Below are positions 1-8,535 of a DNA stretch of 64,000 bases, piece after piece. Numbering within the stretch: the stretch's first letter is position 1; each line of letters opens with the position of its first letter. Under the pieces are notes generated by a model. The model was not told the DNA's origin. It ran no database searches and saw only the letters and a list, made by a program, of their open reading frames with translations. A program made the position numbers and the translations under genes. The DNA is from Kitasatospora cinereorecta (GTDB taxonomy: Bacteria; Actinomycetota; Actinomycetes; Streptomycetales; Streptomycetaceae): NCBI RefSeq assembly GCF_024172095.1, contig NZ_JAMZDX010000004.1:62001-126000 (forward strand). Reading direction: 5' to 3'.

Positions 1-1397
1 ATCTCGCGGTGGTCGCCGAGTACGCCGGGGCCAACCCCGACGCGCCCTGGATCTGCGGCGGCGGCTGGTCGATGGACGTCTTCCCGGGCGGCGTCCCGAC
101 CCGGACGATGCTGGACGCCGTGGTGCCCGACCGGCCCGTCCTGCTGACCAACCGGGACGGCCACGGTGCCTGGGTCAACTCGGCAGCGCTGCGGATCGCC
201 GGCGTCGACCGCGACACCCCCGACCCGGTCGACGGCCGGATCGAGCGGACGGCGGACGACAGTCCGGTCGGCACCCTGCAGGAGGGGGCGATGGACCTGG
301 TCGCCGCCCACGTCCCGGTGGCGACGGCGGACGAGGCGCACGCCGGCCTGCTGGTCGCCCAGCAGCACCTGTTCTCCCTCGGGGTGACCGGCTGGCAGGA
401 CGCCATGATCGGCGCCTTCCCCGGTAACCCCGACAACTACCAGGTCTACCTGCGCGCGGCGGCGGACGGCTCGCTGCGGGCCCGGGTGGTGGGCGCGCTC
501 TGGTGGGACCGCGAACGCGGCCTGGAGCAGCTGCCCGACCTGGAGGAGCGCCGCCGCGGCGGGCAGGTCGGACGGTTCAGCGCCACCACCGTGAAAATCA
601 TGCAGGACGGCATCGCGGAGAACTTCACCGCGAGCATGCTGGAGCCGTACCTGGACCGCTGCGGCTGCCCCACCCAGAACTCCGGGCTCACCTTCGTCGG
701 CCCCGACCTGCTCACCGAAGCCGTCCGCGCCCTGGACCGGGCGGGTTTCCAGGTGCACTTCCACGCCCTCGGCGACCGCGCCGTCCGCGAGGCCCTCGAC
801 GCGCTCGCCGCCGCCCGGGAGGCCAACGGCCCGAGCGACAACCGCCACCACCTGGCGCACCTCCAGGTGATCCACCCCAACGACCTGGCCCGCTTCGCCG
901 AACTCGGCGCCACCGCCAACATCCAGGCACTGTGGGCGGCGCACGAGCCGCAGATGGACGAGCTGACGATCCCCTTCCTCGGCCCGGAGCGCGCCGCCCT
1001 GCAGTACCCGTTCGGGGACCTGCAGCGGGCCGGAGCCCGCCTGGCGGCCGGCAGCGACTGGTCGGTGAGCAGCCCCAACCCGATCTGGGGCATCCACGTC
1101 GCGGTCAACCGGGCCGTTCCGGTGGACGCCCCCAACGCCTCGGCCGACCGCAAGCCGCGTGAACCGTTCTACCCGGAACAGGCCCTGACTCTCGCTCAGG
1201 CGCTGACCGCGTACACCGCCGGCAGCGCGTGGGTGAACCACCTGGACCACGTCACCGGGACCGTGGAGGTCGGCAAGCAGGCGGACCTCGTCGTCCTGGA
1301 CCGCGACCCCTTCGCGCACCCCGCCGAGGAGATCGGCCTCACCCGGGTGCTGCGCACGTACATCGACGGACAAGCGGTCTTCACCGCCGCCCCCTGA
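1..1397 (+). CDS. Amidohydrolase family 3 (YtcJ-like), 5' end outside window
   Basis: The reading frame is open from the first bases, so the N-terminus lies upstream of the window; about 464 residues are visible. It matches the YtcJ/NfdA-type branch of the amidohydrolase superfamily: metal-dependent TIM-barrel enzymes that cleave C-N bonds of N-substituted formamides or related amides. Visible marks are DGHGAWVNSAAL near residue 52, the metal-site segments HFHALGDRAV near 252 and HHLAHLQVIHPND near 282, GSDWSVSSPNP near 350, and the closing KQADLVVLDRDPF strand. The N-terminal HxH pair is not visible. No signal peptide can be judged. It ends 43 bp before an ABC importer operon in the same direction, which suggests that the importer brings in its amide or peptide substrate; that link is inference, and the substrate is unknown. 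Confidence 0.9.
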   Translation, partial: LAVVAEYAGANPDAPWICGGGWSMDVFPGGVPTRTMLDAVVPDRPVLLTNRDGHGAWVNSAALRIAGVDRDTPDPVDGRIERTADDSPVGTLQEGAMDLVAAHVPVATADEAHAGLLVAQQHLFSLGVTGWQDAMIGAFPGNPDNYQVYLRAAADGSLRARVVGALWWDRERGLEQLPDLEERRRGGQVGRFSATTVKIMQDGIAENFTASMLEPYLDRCGCPTQNSGLTFVGPDLLTEAVRALDRAGFQVHFHALGDRAVREALDALAAAREANGPSDNRHHLAHLQVIHPNDLARFAELGATANIQALWAAHEPQMDELTIPFLGPERAALQYPFGDLQRAGARLAAGSDWSVSSPNPIWGIHVAVNRAVPVDAPNASADRKPREPFYPEQALTLAQALTAYTAGSAWVNHLDHVTGTVEVGKQADLVVLDRDPFAHPAEEIGLTRVLRTYIDGQAVFTAAP

Positions 1398-1440
1398 CCC
1401 ACTGCCCGGACCTTCCGCCCCCACACCCCGGAGGAACCCC

Positions 1441-3099
1441 ATGAGACCCGGCCCCCGCGCCCCGAGAAGGCCCATGAGACCCGGCCCCCGCACCCGCCTG
1501 GCTGCCGTCGCCGCGGCCGTCGCCCTCGCCACCACCGCGTGCGGCAGCACCGCTCACCGGGCCGACGGCGCCCCCGGCTATCAACTGACCGCCACGACGC
1601 CCGCCGCCGCGGGCGGGATCGATTCGTTCACCTGGTCGCTCTTCGCGGAGCCGACCACCATCGACTACGCCTACGCCTTCGACTTCCCGCCGAACCAGAT
1701 CCTCGCCAACGTCTGCGAGAGCCTGCTGCGCTGGAACCCGGACCTGACCGCCTCGCCGAACCTTGCCGCCTCGTTCAGCAACCCGACACCCACCACCTGG
1801 GTCTACCAGATCCGGCCCGGGGTCCACTTCCACGACGGCACGGTGCTCACCGCGGACGACGTCGTCGCCTCGCTGCGCCGCAACATGGACCCGGAGGTGG
1901 CCGGCGTCTGGTCCAACCAGTACCGCAACGTCCGGTCGATCGACCGGACCGGGCCGTTGGAGGTCACCGTCACCCTCAAGTCGCCGGACTCCACCTTCAA
2001 CAAGTACCTCGCGGCCGGCCCCGGCGTCGTCGAGTCGGCCGCCACCCTGGCCCGGGCCGGCAAGGACTACGGCAGCCCGACCGGCGGCGTGAACTGCACC
2101 GGGCCGTTCTCGTTCTCCTCCTGGACCTCCGGCCAGTCGCTGGTGCTCAAGCGCTTCGACGACTACTGGAACCCGCAGCTCAAGGCCAAGTCCGGCCAGG
2201 TGAAGTTCGTCTTCCTGGCCGACCCGACCACCCGCGTCAACGCCTTCCGCACCGGCGAGGTGGACGGCGGCTGGATGGTTCCGGCCGGCGCCTACGGGCA
2301 GTTGAGGTCCACCCCGGGCGGTGCGCTCTACTTCGGCCAGAACACCACCGTCGCCAGCGAGGTGGTCAACAACCTCAAGGGCCCGCTGGGCGACGCCGAG
2401 GTACGGCAGGCGCTGCTGATGGCCATCGACCGCAAGGGCATCGTCAAGGCCGGCGCCGCCGGGGTCGGCGAGGTCGCCGACTCCCTGGTGACGGCGAACA
2501 ACTGGAACGGCGCACCGGGCGCCACGGACCTGCTCAAGGCGCTGCCCCAGTACCCGTACGACCCCGCGAAGGCGAAGACGCTCGCCGCGAAGGCCGGGGT
2601 GGCCGGTCAGAAGGTGGTGATCGCGACCAGCCCCCTGGACTCCCAGACCACCATCATCACCCAGGCCGTCGCCCAGGCCGCCACGGCCATCGGGCTGAAG
2701 CCGGAGATCGACACCATCGCCGCGGACAAGTACACCGCACTGTTCACCGACCCGGCCGCCCGCGAGGGCATCGACCTCTTCCTGACCTTCTGGTACACCT
2801 CGATCACCGACCCGCTGGACATGTACGGCTCGCTGCAGACCGGGGCGTTCAGCAACTACGGGGGCTGGTCCGACCCGACGTTCGACGCGGCCGTCGACCA
2901 GGCCATCGGCTCGTACGACCCGGCCGCGCACGCCGCCGCCACCGGGACCGCCCAGCAGATCGCCATGACCCAGCTGCCCTGGCTGCCGCTGTACACCGAG
3001 CCGGTCAGCGTCTTCCTCGGCAAGCGGATCACCGGCGTCCGGCCGTCCATCGCCTACCTCTACTACCCGTGGGCCGCCGAGATCGGCGCCAAGGGATGA
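1441..3099 (+). CDS. Peptide/nickel-type ABC transporter substrate-binding lipoprotein (SBP family 5)
   Basis: A 552-residue extracytoplasmic solute-binding protein. The N-terminus is basic, then hydrophobic, and ends in a lipobox (LATTAC, Cys34), so it is probably a membrane-anchored lipoprotein. The body has the family 5 pattern: WSLFAEPTTIDYAYAF at the start of the mature protein, the YQIRPGVHFHDGTVLTADDV signature near residue 120, and a long C-terminal lobe ending LPWLPLYTEPVSVFLGKRITG. A GGAGG ribosome site sits 6 bp before the chosen ATG. A second in-frame ATG at 1474 begins a repeat of the same 18 bases and would give an equally good signal sequence. The stop overlaps the next start (ATGA), so translation is coupled to the permease. 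Substrate is probably a peptide, opine or amide; nothing in the sequence fixes it. Confidence 0.93.
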   Translation: MRPGPRAPRRPMRPGPRTRLAAVAAAVALATTACGSTAHRADGAPGYQLTATTPAAAGGIDSFTWSLFAEPTTIDYAYAFDFPPNQILANVCESLLRWNPDLTASPNLAASFSNPTPTTWVYQIRPGVHFHDGTVLTADDVVASLRRNMDPEVAGVWSNQYRNVRSIDRTGPLEVTVTLKSPDSTFNKYLAAGPGVVESAATLARAGKDYGSPTGGVNCTGPFSFSSWTSGQSLVLKRFDDYWNPQLKAKSGQVKFVFLADPTTRVNAFRTGEVDGGWMVPAGAYGQLRSTPGGALYFGQNTTVASEVVNNLKGPLGDAEVRQALLMAIDRKGIVKAGAAGVGEVADSLVTANNWNGAPGATDLLKALPQYPYDPAKAKTLAAKAGVAGQKVVIATSPLDSQTTIITQAVAQAATAIGLKPEIDTIAADKYTALFTDPAAREGIDLFLTFWYTSITDPLDMYGSLQTGAFSNYGGWSDPTFDAAVDQAIGSYDPAAHAAATGTAQQIAMTQLPWLPLYTEPVSVFLGKRITGVRPSIAYLYYPWAAEIGAKG

Positions 3100-3146
3100 A
3101 CCGAGCGATGAGCCGAGGGATGCACCGAGAGATGCACCGTGGGATG
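3095..3146 (+). repeat. 12-bp tandem repeat carrying five in-frame ATG codons
   Basis: Units of the form GATGNRCCGNGN follow one another every 12 bp, placing in-frame ATG codons at 3096, 3108, 3120, 3132 and 3144. Each later ATG is preceded by a purine-rich G/A string. The repeat encodes MNRAMSRGMHREMHRGM at the N-terminus of the first permease and overlaps the stop codon of the binding-protein gene. Confidence 0.85.
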
Positions 3147-4118
3147 ACCGCTGCCGCCGCTCTCGGGGCGGCCCGGTCGGCGGCGGGCAGGCTGCTGGGC
3201 ATGGCGGTGACCCTGCTGGTCACCTCGTTCCTGGTGTTCTCCTCGCTGTACCTGGCGCCCGGTGACCCGGCGGGCTTCCTGGTCAAGGGCCGCAGCCCGA
3301 GCCCGCAGGAACTCGCCACCATCCGGCAGCAGTACGGCTTCGACGACCCGTTCCCGGTGCGCTACTGGCACTGGCTCGAGGGCGTGCTGCACGGTGACTT
3401 CGGCCGCTCGTACCTGTTCCACCAGAGCGTGGCCGAGGTGCTCGCGTCGCGGCTGCCGGCCACCCTGCTGCTGGTCGGGGTGTCGACCCTGATGATCGCC
3501 GTGGTGGGGATCGGCGCCGGCATCGTCGGCGCCCTGCGGCGCGGCACCCGTACCGGCTCGGCCGTGCTGCTGCTGGTGACGGTGGGCGCCGCGGTGCCCT
3601 CCTTCGTGGCGGCGATCGTGCTGCGCTCGCTCTTCGGGGTGAACCTCGGCTGGTTCCCGACCATCGGCAACGGCACCGGCGTACTGGACCGGCTGCACCA
3701 CGTGGTGCTGCCCGCGATCGCCCTGTCGGTGACCTTCATGGCGCTGGTCACCCGGGTGACCCGCTCGGCGATGCTGGACGAACTGCGGCGCGAGCACGTG
3801 GAGGTCGCGCTGAGCCGGGGGCTGCCCCGGCGGACCGTGATCCGGCGGCACGTGCTGTGCAACGCGCTCGGACCGATCGTCACCGTCGGCGGGCTGCTGG
3901 TCTCGGGGATGCTGGTCAGCACCGCGATCGTGGAGACCGCGTTCGGCATGTCCGGGATCGGCTCGCTGCTGGTCCAGTGCGTGGACCAGCTGGACTTCCA
4001 GGTCGTCCAGGCGATCGTGCTGCTGGTGGTCGCCGCCTTCGTCGTCGTCAACACCCTGGTGGACCTGGTCCATCCGCTGATCGACCCGCGCGTGGGCACG
4101 GCGGGAGGAGCCCGATGA
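3096..4118 (+). CDS. ABC transporter permease, DppB/OppB type
   Basis: A 340-residue inner-membrane permease of the peptide/nickel importer family. The first membrane helix (LLGMAVTLLVTSFLVFSSLY) is followed by the family-typical LAPGDPAGFLVKG segment, where DppB proteins carry PGDP, and by the YGFDDPFPVRYWHWLEGVLHGDFGRS stretch. The coupling loop (EAA loop) reads REHVEVALSRGLPRRTVIRRH near residue 230 and contacts the ATPases. The chosen start is the first ATG, coupled by ATGA overlap to the upstream gene. Four more ATGs follow at 12-bp steps, so the true start could be any of them up to 3144 without affecting the membrane domain. The next gene starts at overlapping bases 4115-4118. Confidence 0.93.
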   Translation: MNRAMSRGMHREMHRGMTAAAALGAARSAAGRLLGMAVTLLVTSFLVFSSLYLAPGDPAGFLVKGRSPSPQELATIRQQYGFDDPFPVRYWHWLEGVLHGDFGRSYLFHQSVAEVLASRLPATLLLVGVSTLMIAVVGIGAGIVGALRRGTRTGSAVLLLVTVGAAVPSFVAAIVLRSLFGVNLGWFPTIGNGTGVLDRLHHVVLPAIALSVTFMALVTRVTRSAMLDELRREHVEVALSRGLPRRTVIRRHVLCNALGPIVTVGGLLVSGMLVSTAIVETAFGMSGIGSLLVQCVDQLDFQVVQAIVLLVVAAFVVVNTLVDLVHPLIDPRVGTAGGAR

Positions 4119-4975
4119 GCAGCTCGACGTCCCTGCTCGGCAGGCCGCTCGGCACCCTGCGGCGGCTCGGCGGCGGCCCGCTGACCCGCGTGGGCGTGCT
4201 GGTCCTCGCCGTCTTCGTCCTGGCGGCGCTGTTCGCCCCCTGGCTCGCCCCGCAGGACCCGACGTACGGCGAACTCGGCGAGGGCTTCGCCGGCCCGGGC
4301 CCCGACCACTGGCTCGGCACCGACGGCGGCGGCCACGACACCTTCTCGGCCCTGGTCGAGGGCACCCGTACCAGCCTGGTCGGTCCGCTCGCCGTGGTGC
4401 TGTTCTCCACCGTCGCGGGCATCGCGGTGGGTCTGTTCACCGCCTGGCGCGGCGGCTGGGTCGACACCGTGGTCGGCCGGGTGCTGGACATCGTGTTCGC
4501 CTTCCCGGCCCTGCTGCTGGCGATCCTCGCGGTCGCCCTGTTCGGCAAGGGGCTCTCGGCGCCGGTCCTCGCCATGGCTGTCGCCTACCTGCCGTACACC
4601 GCCCGGCTGGTGCGCAGCCTCACCGCGCAGGAGAAGGTGCGGCCGTACATCGCCGCCTACCGGGTGCAGGGCCACGCGGCCGCCTTCGTGGCGCTGCGCC
4701 GGCTGCTGCCCGGCATCGTGCCCACCGTCCTCGCCCAGTCGACGGTCAACTTCGGCTACGCGCTGCTCGACCTCGCCGCCCTGTCGTTCCTCGGCCTCGG
4801 TGTCCAGCCGCCCACGCCCGACTGGGGCGCGATGATCAACCAGGGCCAGACGGCCGTCCTCCAGGGGCAGCCGTTGTCCGCGATCGTCCCGGCCGTCGCG
4901 GTCGTGCTGGTGGTCGTCGCCTTCAACGTCGTCGGGGAGCACCTCGGCGACCGGCTCGCGGGGAGGGAATCCTGA
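4115..4975 (+). CDS. ABC transporter permease, DppC/OppC type
   Basis: A 286-residue partner permease. A cytoplasmic N-terminus leads into helix VGVLVLAVFVLAALFAPWLAP, followed by the DppC-typical HWLGTDGGGHDTFSALVEGTRTSL segment. The coupling loop IAAYRVQGHAAAFVALRRLLPGI lies near residue 178, and the C-terminal part has LAALSFLGLGVQPPTPDWGAMI, a family hallmark. The start overlaps the previous stop (ATGA) and is preceded by GGAGGAG. The stop shares one base with the next ATG (TGATG), so all importer genes look translationally coupled. With the DppB-like partner it would form the heterodimeric membrane channel. Confidence 0.94.
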   Translation: MSSSTSLLGRPLGTLRRLGGGPLTRVGVLVLAVFVLAALFAPWLAPQDPTYGELGEGFAGPGPDHWLGTDGGGHDTFSALVEGTRTSLVGPLAVVLFSTVAGIAVGLFTAWRGGWVDTVVGRVLDIVFAFPALLLAILAVALFGKGLSAPVLAMAVAYLPYTARLVRSLTAQEKVRPYIAAYRVQGHAAAFVALRRLLPGIVPTVLAQSTVNFGYALLDLAALSFLGLGVQPPTPDWGAMINQGQTAVLQGQPLSAIVPAVAVVLVVVAFNVVGEHLGDRLAGRES

Positions 4976-6027
4976 TGCCGCTGCTCGAGTACGAAGCCCT
5001 CCACGTCGCCCTGCCGGGGATGGCCCGTCCCATCCTGGACGGTGTCAGCCTGAGTGTCGCCGAGGGCGAGGCCGTCGCCCTGGTCGGCGAGTCCGGGTCG
5101 GGCAAGTCGGTGACCGCCCGCGCCGCGCTCGGCCTGTTCCCGGACGGCGCCGAGACCGGCGGCCAGGTCCGGGTCGACGGAGCCGAGTTGGTCGGCGCGG
5201 ACGCCGCGACCCTGCGCGCGGTGCGCACGTCCAAGGCGTCCATGATCTTCCAGGACCCCCGGGCCGGCATCAACCCGGTGCGCCGGATCGGCGACTTCCT
5301 CACCGAGCAGCTGCGCCTCGTCGGCGGCAGGTCCAGGGCCGAAGCCGAGGCCCGCGCCCTGGAACTGCTCGGCGCGGTCGGCCTGCCCGACCCGCCCCGG
5401 CATCTGCGCCAGTACCCGCACCAAATGTCCGGCGGCATGCTGCAACGCGTCATGATCGCCGGCGCGCTCACCGCAGAACCGCGCCTGCTGCTCTGCGACG
5501 AACCCACCACCGCCCTCGACGTCACCACCCAGGCCGAGATCATGAGCACCCTGCGCCGGCTGCAACGCGACGACGGCCTCGGCCTCCTGCTGATCACCCA
5601 CGACCTCGACCTGGCCGCCGCCACCTGCGACCGGATCTACGTGATGTACGCCGGGCGGATCGTCGAGACCGGCACCGCCGCCGGGCTCCTCGCCGCACCC
5701 CGACACCCGTACACCGCAGGACTGTTGGGATCGTCTCCGCCGCTGGACGGCCCGCTCACCCGACTGGTGCCCGTCCCCGGCACCCCGATGAGCCTCGCCG
5801 AAAGCGCACCGGGCTGCGCCTTCGCCGACCGCTGCCGCTTCGTCCGACCCGGACTCTGCGACCAGGCTCCGCCGGCGCTCGCCCCCGTGGGGACGGGCCT
5901 GGTCGCCTGCCACCGGGCGGAGGAACTCACCGCCCTGGGTGGGCCCGCCACCGCGCCCGACCCCGCCACGCCCGCACTCGCCGCCACGCCCGCACTCGCC
6001 GCCCCGGCCACCGAGGAGAACCGTTGA
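4975..6027 (+). CDS. ABC transporter ATP-binding protein, DppD/OppD type
   Basis: A 350-residue nucleotide-binding subunit. Walker A is GESGSGKS near residue 38, the Q-loop is FQDPRAGINPV near 92, the signature is MSGGMLQR near 151, Walker B is LLLCDEPTTALD near 171 and the switch is ITHDLDLAA. After the ATPase domain comes the oligopeptide-transporter C-terminal extension (PYTAGLLGSSPPLDGP, then CAFADRCRFVRPGLC), whose Cys spacing binds an iron-sulfur cluster in some family members. The last 20 residues are an Ala/Pro tail with two copies of an 18-base repeat (ATPALA twice). It is coupled to both neighbours by overlapping stop and start codons. Confidence 0.94.
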   Translation: MPLLEYEALHVALPGMARPILDGVSLSVAEGEAVALVGESGSGKSVTARAALGLFPDGAETGGQVRVDGAELVGADAATLRAVRTSKASMIFQDPRAGINPVRRIGDFLTEQLRLVGGRSRAEAEARALELLGAVGLPDPPRHLRQYPHQMSGGMLQRVMIAGALTAEPRLLLCDEPTTALDVTTQAEIMSTLRRLQRDDGLGLLLITHDLDLAAATCDRIYVMYAGRIVETGTAAGLLAAPRHPYTAGLLGSSPPLDGPLTRLVPVPGTPMSLAESAPGCAFADRCRFVRPGLCDQAPPALAPVGTGLVACHRAEELTALGGPATAPDPATPALAATPALAAPATEENR

Positions 6028-6872
6028 CCACCGACCCCGGTCTGCCGCTCCAGGTGAGCGGCCTGCGCAAGTCCTACCCGGCCGGCAGGACCCCCGTCGT
6101 CGCGGTCGACGACCTCTCCTTCTCGCTGCGGCCCGGCGGCGCCCTGGGGATCGTGGGCGAGTCCGGCTCCGGCAAGACCACCACCGCCCGGATGCTGGTC
6201 GGCCTGGAGCGCCCCGACCAGGGCGAGATCCTGGTCCAGGGCACCCCGCTCGCCGCCCGGACGCGCGGCCGGGCGGCGCGCCTGGCCCGCGCCAAGGCCG
6301 TCCAGATGGTCTTCCAGGACCCGTACCTCTCGCTGGACTCCCGCCTCAGCATCGGTGCCACCGTGGACGGTGTACTGCGGCTGCACGGCTCGCTCTCCCC
6401 GTCCGACCGGGCCGCCCGGGTGAGGGAACTGCTCGCCCAGGTCGGCCTCGGCGACCGCGAGGCCGCCGCACTGCCGCGCCGGCTCTCCGGCGGACAGCGC
6501 CAACGTGCGGCCATTGCCCGGGCGTTGGCCGTGGAGCCGACCGTCCTGGTGCTGGACGAGGCGGTGTCGGCGCTGGACGTCTCGGTCCAGGCCCAGGTCC
6601 TCAACCTGCTCTCCGACATCCGCCGCGACACCGGGATCGGCCTGGTCTTCGTCAGTCACGACCTGGCGGTCGTCCGCTATGTCTGCGACGAAGCGCTGGT
6701 CATGTACCGCGGCCGGACGGTGGAGCACCAGCCCGTCGCCGACCTCCTCGCCTCCCCCCGACACCCCTACACCCGTCTGCTCCTGGCATCCGTCCCCCGC
6801 CTCGGCTGGAACCCCGACGCCATCGCCGGGCAACGCCGCGACCTCGCCGCCACCGACACTCCGGCCGCGTAG
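6024..6872 (+). CDS. ABC transporter ATP-binding protein, DppF/OppF type
   Basis: A 282-residue second nucleotide-binding subunit. The start is a TTG whose last two bases and following A form the stop codon of the previous gene (TTGA), so expression depends on coupling. Walker A is GESGSGKTT near residue 45, the Q-loop is FQDPYLSLDSRLSI, the signature LSGGQRQR near 154, Walker B VLVLDEAVSALD near 175, and the switch VSHDLAVVRYV. It stops soon after PYTRLLLASVP, so it lacks the Cys-containing C-terminal extension present in its partner and in many OppF proteins. It is the last gene of the operon; a decayed gene end follows. Confidence 0.93.
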   Translation: MTTDPGLPLQVSGLRKSYPAGRTPVVAVDDLSFSLRPGGALGIVGESGSGKTTTARMLVGLERPDQGEILVQGTPLAARTRGRAARLARAKAVQMVFQDPYLSLDSRLSIGATVDGVLRLHGSLSPSDRAARVRELLAQVGLGDREAAALPRRLSGGQRQRAAIARALAVEPTVLVLDEAVSALDVSVQAQVLNLLSDIRRDTGIGLVFVSHDLAVVRYVCDEALVMYRGRTVEHQPVADLLASPRHPYTRLLLASVPRLGWNPDAIAGQRRDLAATDTPAA

Positions 6873-6879
6873 GCACCGG

Positions 6880-7120
6880 TCAGCAGGCAGCGCCGCGCCC
6901 GACCGGCCCGAGATCGGCCAGGTAGGCGTCGACCGAGTCGCCGACGCACGCGTTGCTGCGCCCGTACGCGGTGTGGCCGGACGCCGGTAGGTGAGCAGCA
7001 TGCCGCCGAGCGGCCGGGCGGCAAGGCCCCGCCTCGCCGACTCCCACAGAGCCCGCTTGGAGACCCAGCAGCTCCCACGATCGGGCCGGCGCCGCCACCG
7101 GCAGGAGCAGCGCCGGCTTC
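6880..7120 (-). pseudogene. Frameshifted C-terminal remnant of a secreted TAP-like alpha/beta hydrolase
   Basis: On the minus strand one frame reads ALWESARRGLAARPLGGMLLTYR and the next frame, without a gap, reads SGHTAYGRSNACVGDSVDAY, then LADLGPVGRGAAC and a TGA at 6880. Together these match the C-terminal domain of Streptomyces tripeptidyl-aminopeptidase-like secreted hydrolases, where a GGSRLLTYxGxGHTAYGRSxxC segment carries the catalytic His. A frameshift near 6990 breaks it and no N-terminal part is present upstream. It is therefore a gene end left behind by deletion, not an expressed enzyme. Confidence 0.7.
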
Positions 7121-7166
7121 GGGAGCTGGCCTCCCGCTCAACGGGCTCGGCCGCCAAGTCGCACTG

Positions 7167-7204
7167 ACGTACCGGCGTACCGGCGTACCGACGTACCGAC
7201 GTGC
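7167..7204. repeat. 8-bp tandem repeat RCGTACCG, 4.5 copies
   Basis: Four consecutive 8-base units (ACGTACCG, GCGTACCG, GCGTACCG, ACGTACCG) and a partial fifth abut the stop codon of the Old Yellow Enzyme gene. The units alternate between A and G in the first position. The repeat lies between that gene and the hydrolase remnant, and probably arose by slippage. Confidence 0.85.
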
Positions 7205-8331
7205 TAGCTGAGCGTCCTCACCGCCGCGGCGCTGAACGGCTCCAGCTCGCCGAGCCGGTCGCCCAGGACCTTCGCCGCCCACTCCGGGTCCTGGAGCAGG
7301 GCGCGGCCGACCGCTACCAGGTCGAACTCGTCCCGCTCCATACGGTCGAGCAGGTTGTCGATGCCCTGCACCGGGGCTCCCTCGCCCGCGAAGGCCCGAA
7401 GGAACTCGCCGTCGAGGCCGACCGAGCCGACGGTGATCGTGGGCCGGCCGGTGAGCTTCTTGGTCCACCCCGCCAGGTTGAGGTCCGAGCCCTCGAACTC
7501 CGGGAGCCAGTAGCGGCGGGTCGAGGCGTGGAAGGCGTCGACGCCGGCCGCGGCGAGCGGGGCGAGGATCGCCTCCAGCTCCTCCGGCGTCTCGGCGAGC
7601 TTCGCGTCGTACGCGCCCTGCTTCCACTGCGAGAAGCGGAAGATCACCGGGAAGTCGGGCGAGACCTGCTCGCGGACCGCGGCCACGATCTCCGCCGCGA
7701 ACCTCGTACGGGCCACTGCGTCACCGCCGTAGGCGTCGGTACGACGGTTCGTCCCGGCCCACAGGAACTGGTCGACCAGGTAGCCGTGGGCGCCGTGCAG
7801 CTCGACCCCGTCGAAGCCGACCCGCTCGGCAGCTGCGGCGGCCTCGGCGAAGGCGCCGATGACGTCGTCCAGGTCGCTCTGGGTCATCGCCTTGCCGCCG
7901 CCCTCGGTGCCGTCGACGCGGAGCCCGGAGGGGCCGACGGCGGGAGCGTCGGCGTAGGGCGGCTCGCCCTGCTTGCGCACCATGCCGATGTGCCAGAGCT
8001 GCGGCACGATCGCGCCACCCGCCGCGTGCACCGACTCGGCCACCTTCGCCCACCCGGCCAGCTGCTCCTCCCCGTGGAACCGCGGCACCCGGTCGCTCTG
8101 CCCGGCCGACTCATGGCCGACGTAGGTGCCCTCGGTGACGATCAGGCCCACGCCTGCGGCCGCACGGCGGGCGTAGTACGACTCCACGTCCTCACCGGGG
8201 ACACCACCCGGGGAGAACATGCGCGTCATCGGCGCCATCACGATGCGGTTGGGGACGGTCAAGCCGTTCAGCGTGACCGGCTGGGACAGGATCTCGGCGG
8301 CGCGGGAGGCGGAGGACGCGGCGACGGTCAT
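7204..8331 (-). CDS. NADH:flavin oxidoreductase, Old Yellow Enzyme family
   Basis: A 375-residue FMN-dependent ene-reductase that reduces activated C=C bonds with NAD(P)H; cytosolic. The barrel begins with the family pattern LNGLTVPNRIVMAPMTRMFS near residue 20. GLIVTEGTYVG and PQLWHIGMV follow, then the substrate/FMN segment FDGVELHGAHGYLVDQFLW near residue 175, and NRRTDAYGG. The end DEFDLVAVGRALLQDPEWAAKV is the phosphate-binding part. I chose the ATG at 8331 because GAGGA stands just before it. The gene is divergent from a TetR regulator, with a perfect palindrome between them, so induction by an electrophile or quinone is plausible. Substrate is unknown. Confidence 0.93.
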   Translation of the reverse strand: MTVAASSASRAAEILSQPVTLNGLTVPNRIVMAPMTRMFSPGGVPGEDVESYYARRAAAGVGLIVTEGTYVGHESAGQSDRVPRFHGEEQLAGWAKVAESVHAAGGAIVPQLWHIGMVRKQGEPPYADAPAVGPSGLRVDGTEGGGKAMTQSDLDDVIGAFAEAAAAAERVGFDGVELHGAHGYLVDQFLWAGTNRRTDAYGGDAVARTRFAAEIVAAVREQVSPDFPVIFRFSQWKQGAYDAKLAETPEELEAILAPLAAAGVDAFHASTRRYWLPEFEGSDLNLAGWTKKLTGRPTITVGSVGLDGEFLRAFAGEGAPVQGIDNLLDRMERDEFDLVAVGRALLQDPEWAAKVLGDRLGELEPFSAAAVRTLS

Positions 8332-8508
8332 GGATGTTCCTCGCAGGAGGCGACGGTATGTGCACGTGCATTGAATACGTGCCGTAACAACCGAGGCAAC
8401 AGCCACCGCATTTCGCCTGCCCGACGATCCACGGTGTGATCCCGGACACGGTCCACGAGCCGGGCCTGCCCCGGCCACACCTCACCACGGCCGACCACAG
8501 CGCTTCAG

Positions 8509-8535
8509 CATTTGCCTATAAGCTATAGGCAAATG
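8509..8535. promoter_or_regulatory. Perfect 12+3+12 bp palindrome, probable TetR operator
   Basis: The arms CATTTGCCTATA and TATAGGCAAATG are exact reverse complements around AGC. A degenerate half copy, CCATAGGTAAAC, follows at 8544-8555 just before the TetR start codon. The site lies between the divergent OYE and TetR genes and is strikingly AT-rich compared with its surroundings, as expected for an operator controlling both promoters. Confidence 0.75.

Noticed and set aside
8359..8368. TGCACGTGCA palindrome in the OYE upstream region
   Set aside because: Ten bases are short for an operator and the 27-bp palindrome nearby explains regulation better; kept only as a note.
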